17,834 bases of DNA from J061 sp003695725 [NCBI: Candidatus Schekmanbacteria bacterium] (GTDB lineage Bacteria > Schekmanbacteria > GWA2-38-11), in the NCBI GenBank assembly GCA_003695725.1, contig RFHX01000125.1, positions 1 to 17,834 on the forward strand. Direction: 5' to 3'. Shown here one piece after another: positions 13,831 through 17,834 of the stretch. Position numbers and translations under genes: made by a program. Every line of letters starts with the position of its first letter. The stretch's first letter is position 1. The notes under the pieces were generated by a model, which had not been told where the DNA came from, made no database searches, and worked only from the letters and a program-made list of their open reading frames with translations.

Positions 13831-14177
13831 ATGAAACTCCGTTTTGCACTTTCTATATCAGAATAAATATCAAGCTGAGTAGCCAACCTTGTTGTACGAA
13901 AAATATCTTCACAGATATGACTAGGATTTGCTATCTTGAGTGCAGCTCCTCTTTTTTGGCTCTCTTCAATCAAATCAAGAATCACTTCCAGACCTTTGCT
14001 TTCAATGAAATTAACAGAATTCATTTCAAGAACAATTTTGTCATAACCTTCATCAAAAGCATTCATAACTGCTTGTCTCAAACTTTCAACAACTTCATTT
14101 GCTATAGCCTCATCTATCCAGAGAATAAGATATTGGCCATGAATACTTTTCTTGATTACATTTTTAATTTCCGCCAT
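13827..14177 (-). CDS. STAS-domain protein (anti-sigma factor antagonist-like)
   Basis: The 116-residue protein is a single STAS domain like SpoIIAA/RsbV. It has an N-terminal beta strand 'YLILWIDEAI', helix 'ANEVVESLRQAVMNAFDEG', strand 'DKIVLEMNSVNFI' and the signature 'IESKGLEVILDLI'. S60 lies at the place of the phosphorylatable serine of SpoIIAA ('DSSG'), with the usual Asp replaced by Glu and the second Ser by Lys. Such proteins work by partner switching with a serine kinase and phosphatase. No RsbW-type kinase or PP2C phosphatase is in the window. The four-base overlap (ATGA) with gspE suggests coupled translation and hence a role tied to the assembly ATPase or its regulation, but the partner is unknown. 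It starts 30 bases after the HD-GYP gene. Confidence 0.85.
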   Translation of the reverse strand: MAEIKNVIKKSIHGQYLILWIDEAIANEVVESLRQAVMNAFDEGYDKIVLEMNSVNFIESKGLEVILDLIEESQKRGAALKIANPSHICEDIFRTTRLATQLDIYSDIESAKRSFI

Positions 14178-14207
14178 AAATTTACATTATCCAGTTAAAG
14201 TAAGAAG

Positions 14208-15773
14208 TTAGTGCACATCGCTGAATTTCAATTCTTTTCTATTGATTCCACTAAGCACATTGTTCAAATTCTTGAAAAAAATATCGACTATATGCGAGTC
14301 AAGTTGAGACCCCGATGATCTTTTTATTTCTTCAAGTATTTCATTAAGGGACAATCTTTTTCTATAAGGCCGATCGCTATTAAGAGCATCAAAGGTATCA
14401 GCAACAGCAATTATTCTTGATATCAAAGGAATCTCTTCTCCTTTGAGTCCATTAGGATATCCTTTCCCGTCTATCCTTTCATGGTGATGAAGTATTCCTT
14501 TAGCTACATTTTTAAATTCAACAATATGTGATATAAGGTTGGCACCAACTATGGGGTGTGTTTTGATTATCTCATATTCCTCTTTTGTTAACTTTCCCGG
14601 TTTTTTTACAATTTCGCTTGGAATATTGATTTTTCCAAGATCATGAATAATCGATGCCCACTTGAGGTCAAACATTGCATCTTTTCCAAGATTCATTGCT
14701 TTGCCAATATGAATCGATATTTCATAAACTCTTTTTGAATGCCCTTCAGTATAATCATCTTTACTTTCAATTATATTCAAAAGCATTCGAATAATGTTAA
14801 ATAATAAATTTTGTATTTGTTGATAGAGCTCTCCATTCTTAATTACATTTGCCATACTCTTTGCAATTGTTTCCAGAAGTTTCAGATGGTCATTTAGAAA
14901 AAAATCTTCTGAGCTCTTTTTGAAGAAATTCAATGTGCCAAAATTTTTCGTACCGCTCATAATGGGAATGACCAACACATTCATATCTTCAGAAGAAAAA
15001 CCCCTTAAATTACTATATTTGCCTAATTGGTTGATTATTAAAGGTAGAGATTTATCACCTCTCATTTTATCAATTTCTTTGCATATCTTTTTTAACTTTG
15101 TTTCTTTTATAATTTCTTCAATATGCGCCAATGGATTATTCAAATAGATGACTTGATTCTCAACTCCCTTTGTATTCCAAACAACAAAATGCGGATTTAT
15201 TAGTTCGATTGATTTCCTGACTATGTATTCAATTGATTCATCTTTTGAATTGTTCATATCAATATTGTCTGCAATATCATATATTAAGGAAAGTTCTTCA
15301 AATTTGAGGGAAAGGTCTTCTGTAAGGTTTTGGACTTCATAATTCTGATATATATTCTCAGCTATCAAGTTGGACATTGTCTGCACAAATGCAAAAATTC
15401 TTTTCCTTTCCTCCAGAGATGATTTTTTGCCAAACTTCAGTGCACAAAAAACCCCTATTTTGCTCCCTTTTAAACTTTCAAAGGATGTCAGATAGATATT
15501 TGCTGAAGTTTCACTTTTAAAATAAAAAAATCTTTTTTTATTTTTTACCAAAACTTCCTTTGCAAGATGCTGAATTTTACATTTGATGCTTTTTGCCGAG
15601 AAGTCATCTATTTTTTTCTCTTCGAAGGATTTGGGAAACTTATCAAGAAGGAATTCTCCGTTGTTGTCCAAGAGGATTATATGGAGGTCTGCAAAAGAAA
15701 AAATATTTTTACATAAGATATCGATTTTGGATAAAACATAACTCTTTTTGAAAAAATCTCTAATTTCAGGCAT
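14208..15773 (-). CDS. GAF plus HD-GYP cyclic-di-GMP phosphodiesterase
   Basis: This 521-residue soluble protein has three parts. Residues 1-150 are a putative sensory domain that I cannot name with confidence (GAF- or PocR-like appearance, 'LHIILLDNNGEFLLDKFP'). A GAF domain (about 160-315) contains 'NVLVIPIMSGTKNFGTLNFF'. A C-terminal HD-GYP domain (about 325-510) has the full metal-ligand set: H345 in 'GHSKRV', H377/D378 in 'IIHDLGKINIP', H406, H430/H431 in 'HHHERIDGKGYP', and D459 in 'VADTFDAL'. The GYP signature 'DGKGYP' (435-440) is intact, so hydrolysis of cyclic di-GMP is expected. The gene follows the receiver gene by 9 bases and precedes the STAS gene. The pairing of a cyclic-di-GMP hydrolase with an MshEN-containing assembly ATPase in one cluster suggests that the two act in one circuit. 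Confidence 0.93.
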   Translation of the reverse strand: MPEIRDFFKKSYVLSKIDILCKNIFSFADLHIILLDNNGEFLLDKFPKSFEEKKIDDFSAKSIKCKIQHLAKEVLVKNKKRFFYFKSETSANIYLTSFESLKGSKIGVFCALKFGKKSSLEERKRIFAFVQTMSNLIAENIYQNYEVQNLTEDLSLKFEELSLIYDIADNIDMNNSKDESIEYIVRKSIELINPHFVVWNTKGVENQVIYLNNPLAHIEEIIKETKLKKICKEIDKMRGDKSLPLIINQLGKYSNLRGFSSEDMNVLVIPIMSGTKNFGTLNFFKKSSEDFFLNDHLKLLETIAKSMANVIKNGELYQQIQNLLFNIIRMLLNIIESKDDYTEGHSKRVYEISIHIGKAMNLGKDAMFDLKWASIIHDLGKINIPSEIVKKPGKLTKEEYEIIKTHPIVGANLISHIVEFKNVAKGILHHHERIDGKGYPNGLKGEEIPLISRIIAVADTFDALNSDRPYRKRLSLNEILEEIKRSSGSQLDSHIVDIFFKNLNNVLSGINRKELKFSDVH

Positions 15774-15782
15774 ATATCATTC

Positions 15783-16190
15783 TCAAATTTGAGAACCTTC
15801 TATCTTTTTTTCATCTGAAAAATAGTCCATTACAACCGACAGAAGATAACGAGGACTGAATGGTTTAGGAACGAAGATAGTGTCCTTTATTGATTCAATT
15901 TCTTTCTTCTCAGACATAGATGTGAGAGAAGCATAAGAAGAAAGCATTATAAGAAGAAAATCTCTTTCTTTCTTAATCTCTTTACATTCTCTACATAGTT
16001 CAAATCCTGTCATTTCAGGCATCTTATTGTCAGTTATTACAACATTTGGTTTTTCTTTCTTAATCAACTCTAAAGCTTCTCTGCCATTCTGAGCTGTAAT
16101 TACTGAAAAGCCGCTCTTTTTAAACTTTAGTTCAAGGACATTCAATATGGATACCTCATCATCAGCAATCAAAAGCTTTTTTTGTTTCAT
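15783..16190 (-). CDS. Single-domain response regulator (CheY-like receiver)
   Basis: The 135-residue protein is a stand-alone receiver with D10/D11, phosphoacceptor D54 in 'VVITDNKMPEMTGFELC', Ser in 'MLSSYAS' at the Thr/Ser switch and Lys in 'VPKPFSPRYLL'. It has no output domain; the C-terminal 15 residues are only a charged tail. Its start codon overlaps the kinase stop codon (16187-16190), so the two are surely partners. The loop 'SEKKEIESIKDTIF' between the switch strand and the Lys strand is longer than usual. It could act on the adjacent HD-GYP protein, on GspE, or as a relay or sink to the NtrC-type regulator at the other end of the cluster. Confidence 0.93.
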   Translation of the reverse strand: MKQKKLLIADDEVSILNVLELKFKKSGFSVITAQNGREALELIKKEKPNVVITDNKMPEMTGFELCRECKEIKKERDFLLIMLSSYASLTSMSEKKEIESIKDTIFVPKPFSPRYLLSVVMDYFSDEKKIEGSQI

Positions 16191-17707
16191 ATTTTTTTCC
16201 TTTTAATAAAACTTTCTCCCCGTACCTTAGGTAAGGTAATTTTAAATGAGCTTCCTTCGCCTATTTTACTTTCCACAAAAATTTCGCCTCCATGAAGATA
16301 TACTATCTGCTTTACTACTGACAATCCCAAGCCATGTCCTGTACAGGCTCGTACTTCCTTGCGGTTTGAACGATAAAATTTCTCAAATATGTGAGGTAAA
16401 TCTTCCTCGGCAATGCCTATACCTGTGTCTCTTATTGTGATTACTACATTGTTTTCATTTTCTTCACCTTCAATAAAAATTGAGCCTCCCCTTTGCGTAT
16501 ATTTTATTGCATTACCGGCAATATTATTGATTGCCATCTGAATAAGACGCTTGTCTAACTCAACAGATGCTGATAGCTTTTCGGGAATGTCCTTATAGAG
16601 TTTAATCCCTTTCTTAGCCGCTTGTGGCTCAATCATCAAATAGGCATCCTCTAAAAGCTTTTTAAGTTTAACTTGAGACTTTTCAATTACCGTACTTCCA
16701 ACTTCTATTTTGGAAATATTTAGAAGGTTGTTTATCAAATCACCCAGTCTATCAACCTCATCGATTATACTGTTTAAAAATTCAATCCTCATATCCTTGT
16801 CTTCAACTTCATCGTCAAGTATCATCTCTGCTTTTGCTTTGATCGATGTCAATGGTGTCCTTAATTCATGGGAAACACTCGATACAAAATCATTTCTCAT
16901 CTGATCAGCCATTGCTTGTTGAGTATTATCTATTAAAATCAAAGCTTTACCTAAGGCTTTGTTATTATCATTCCTGACAGTTTCATATACAGCTTTGAAG
17001 ACTCGCTCATTCTTAAGCCCATTATCAGACAAAAAGATGTCATACTTGATTTCTCTCTTTTCAGAATTTCTTTTTTCCTTTAAAAAATTTACTACTCCAT
17101 CATATTTTTCCAATACATCGACAATATTCTTGCCGCAGTTATCCTTTCTCGAAATACGAAAAAGGCTCTCAGCATAACTGTTGATATAGAGAATATTTCC
17201 TGACAAATTCGTTACAATCAAGGCTTCAGGCAGACAATCGAGGACAGACTGAAGTTTTTTCCTCTCATATTTCATCAAAGTTAAAGCCGTTTCAAGCTCC
17301 TTTTTATCCCCTACAAGCTTAGTTTTTGTTTCGTTGAAAGTTGATAGAGCTTCATTAATGCGCTCAACGAGAATGTCTATTTCCTCACCACTGGAGGTAT
17401 TGGCAGTAGAGGTAACCCGATTTTCAAAAGAATTAACTTTTTTTAAGTTATTATGTAAATTCTTTATTGGCTTGATTATATTTTGAAAGAAATAATATTG
17501 AATAAATGAAAGTGCTGAAACGAGCAAAAGCACTAAAACAATATCCTTGAGATATACAATTCGCTCATTGTCCTTGTAGGCATTAAATGTCATTACAATT
17601 AATGTAATCAATGTAATTACAAGTAAAGAAAGAATAATAATCTTCCCCCTTTTTCCCATATAGGAAAATAATGGAATCTCCTTCAAAGTCTTGGCTTCAT
17701 TCTGCAT
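16187..17707 (-). CDS. Membrane sensor histidine kinase with PAS domain
   Basis: The 506-residue kinase has two membrane helices (about 21-43 and 53-75) with only about ten residues between them, so there is no extracytoplasmic sensor domain. A HAMP-like linker and coiled-coil (about 76-150), a PAS domain (about 151-262, 'EALIVTNLSGNILYINSYAE'), a HisKA domain with phosphoacceptor H280 in 'SSVSHELRTPLTS' and a HATPase_c domain follow. The last has the N box (N395/N399 in 'INNIAGNAIKYT'), the G1 box 'DTGIG' (427-431), 'FEKFYR' and the G2 box 'GHGLG' (457-461). All catalytic boxes are intact. The PAS domain and membrane helices are the likely sensing elements. Upstream is 127 bases of non-coding sequence to the window edge, so this may be the first gene of the transcript. 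The ribosome site is weak ('GCGGATAT'). Confidence 0.95.
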   Translation of the reverse strand: MQNEAKTLKEIPLFSYMGKRGKIIILSLLVITLITLIVMTFNAYKDNERIVYLKDIVLVLLLVSALSFIQYYFFQNIIKPIKNLHNNLKKVNSFENRVTSTANTSSGEEIDILVERINEALSTFNETKTKLVGDKKELETALTLMKYERKKLQSVLDCLPEALIVTNLSGNILYINSYAESLFRISRKDNCGKNIVDVLEKYDGVVNFLKEKRNSEKREIKYDIFLSDNGLKNERVFKAVYETVRNDNNKALGKALILIDNTQQAMADQMRNDFVSSVSHELRTPLTSIKAKAEMILDDEVEDKDMRIEFLNSIIDEVDRLGDLINNLLNISKIEVGSTVIEKSQVKLKKLLEDAYLMIEPQAAKKGIKLYKDIPEKLSASVELDKRLIQMAINNIAGNAIKYTQRGGSIFIEGEENENNVVITIRDTGIGIAEEDLPHIFEKFYRSNRKEVRACTGHGLGLSVVKQIVYLHGGEIFVESKIGEGSSFKITLPKVRGESFIKRKKI

Positions 17708-17834
17708 ATATCCGCACCATTTATAGTTGGAAAAAGATGATTTCTATTTCGTCACAATCAGGGAAGGTATTAATTTTTTATCTTAAAAAATTTTACTCAT
17801 CGAAGAATTCAAAGAACTATTTTCTGCCAAAGAA

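Noticed and set aside
17720-17725. TATAAA on the minus strand upstream of the kinase as a -10 box
   Set aside because: No -35 partner at proper spacing, and it lies only about 13 bases before the start codon, too close for a leader with a ribosome site.
17810-17834. Minus-strand TTTGGCAG near the right edge as a sigma-54 -24 element
   Set aside because: No GC at the -12 spacing, so the match is only partial.

Overview
The window is AT-rich chromosomal DNA from a diderm bacterium. It encodes an outer-membrane secretin with its inner-membrane assembly platform, and an NtrC-type activator that would work with sigma-54. Gene content and order (GspEFG-HIJK joined to PilMNO-type platform genes) resemble hybrid type II secretion / type IV pilus systems of delta-proteobacteria-like and uncultivated lineages (Schekmanbacteria or Nitrospirae/Omnitrophica-like). 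I cannot fix the taxon from sequence alone. There are no RNA genes, insertion sequences, CRISPR arrays or phage genes.

Left edge (1-1351, + strand): the C-terminal end of a YfhO-type membrane protein is coupled by an ATGA overlap to tlyA, an S4-domain 2'-O-methyltransferase. These two genes converge on the rest of the window, with only 10 bases between tlyA and the end of the sigma-54 activator gene.

Right part (13827-17707, - strand): a regulatory block is read first. It holds a membrane histidine kinase, a single-domain receiver, a GAF plus HD-GYP cyclic-di-GMP phosphodiesterase and a STAS-domain protein. The STAS gene overlaps the assembly ATPase gene by four bases.

Centre (2856-13830, - strand): a filament-assembly cluster reads in the order gspE (assembly ATPase with an N-terminal MshEN-like domain), gspF (platform), gspG (major pilin), a strong intrinsic terminator, gspH, gspI, gspJ, gspK (minor pilins), pilM, pilN, pilO, a GspC/PilP-like protein and a short secretin. 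After a 120-base gap with a near-consensus sigma-70 promoter comes the NtrC-type activator (1362-2735). No retraction ATPase (PilT) or prepilin peptidase (PilD/GspO) is present.

The most unusual part is the predicted filament tip. The GspK-position minor pilin carries a complete six-bladed NHL beta-propeller after its pilin helix. The GspJ-position minor pilin contains a tandemly duplicated 53-residue, aspartate-rich block of calcium-loop-like motifs. GspI carries one further such loop. This suggests a pseudopilus or pilus with a calcium-stabilised, propeller-bearing tip, under cyclic-di-GMP, two-component and STAS control. That functional picture is inference; the domain architecture is read directly from the sequence.
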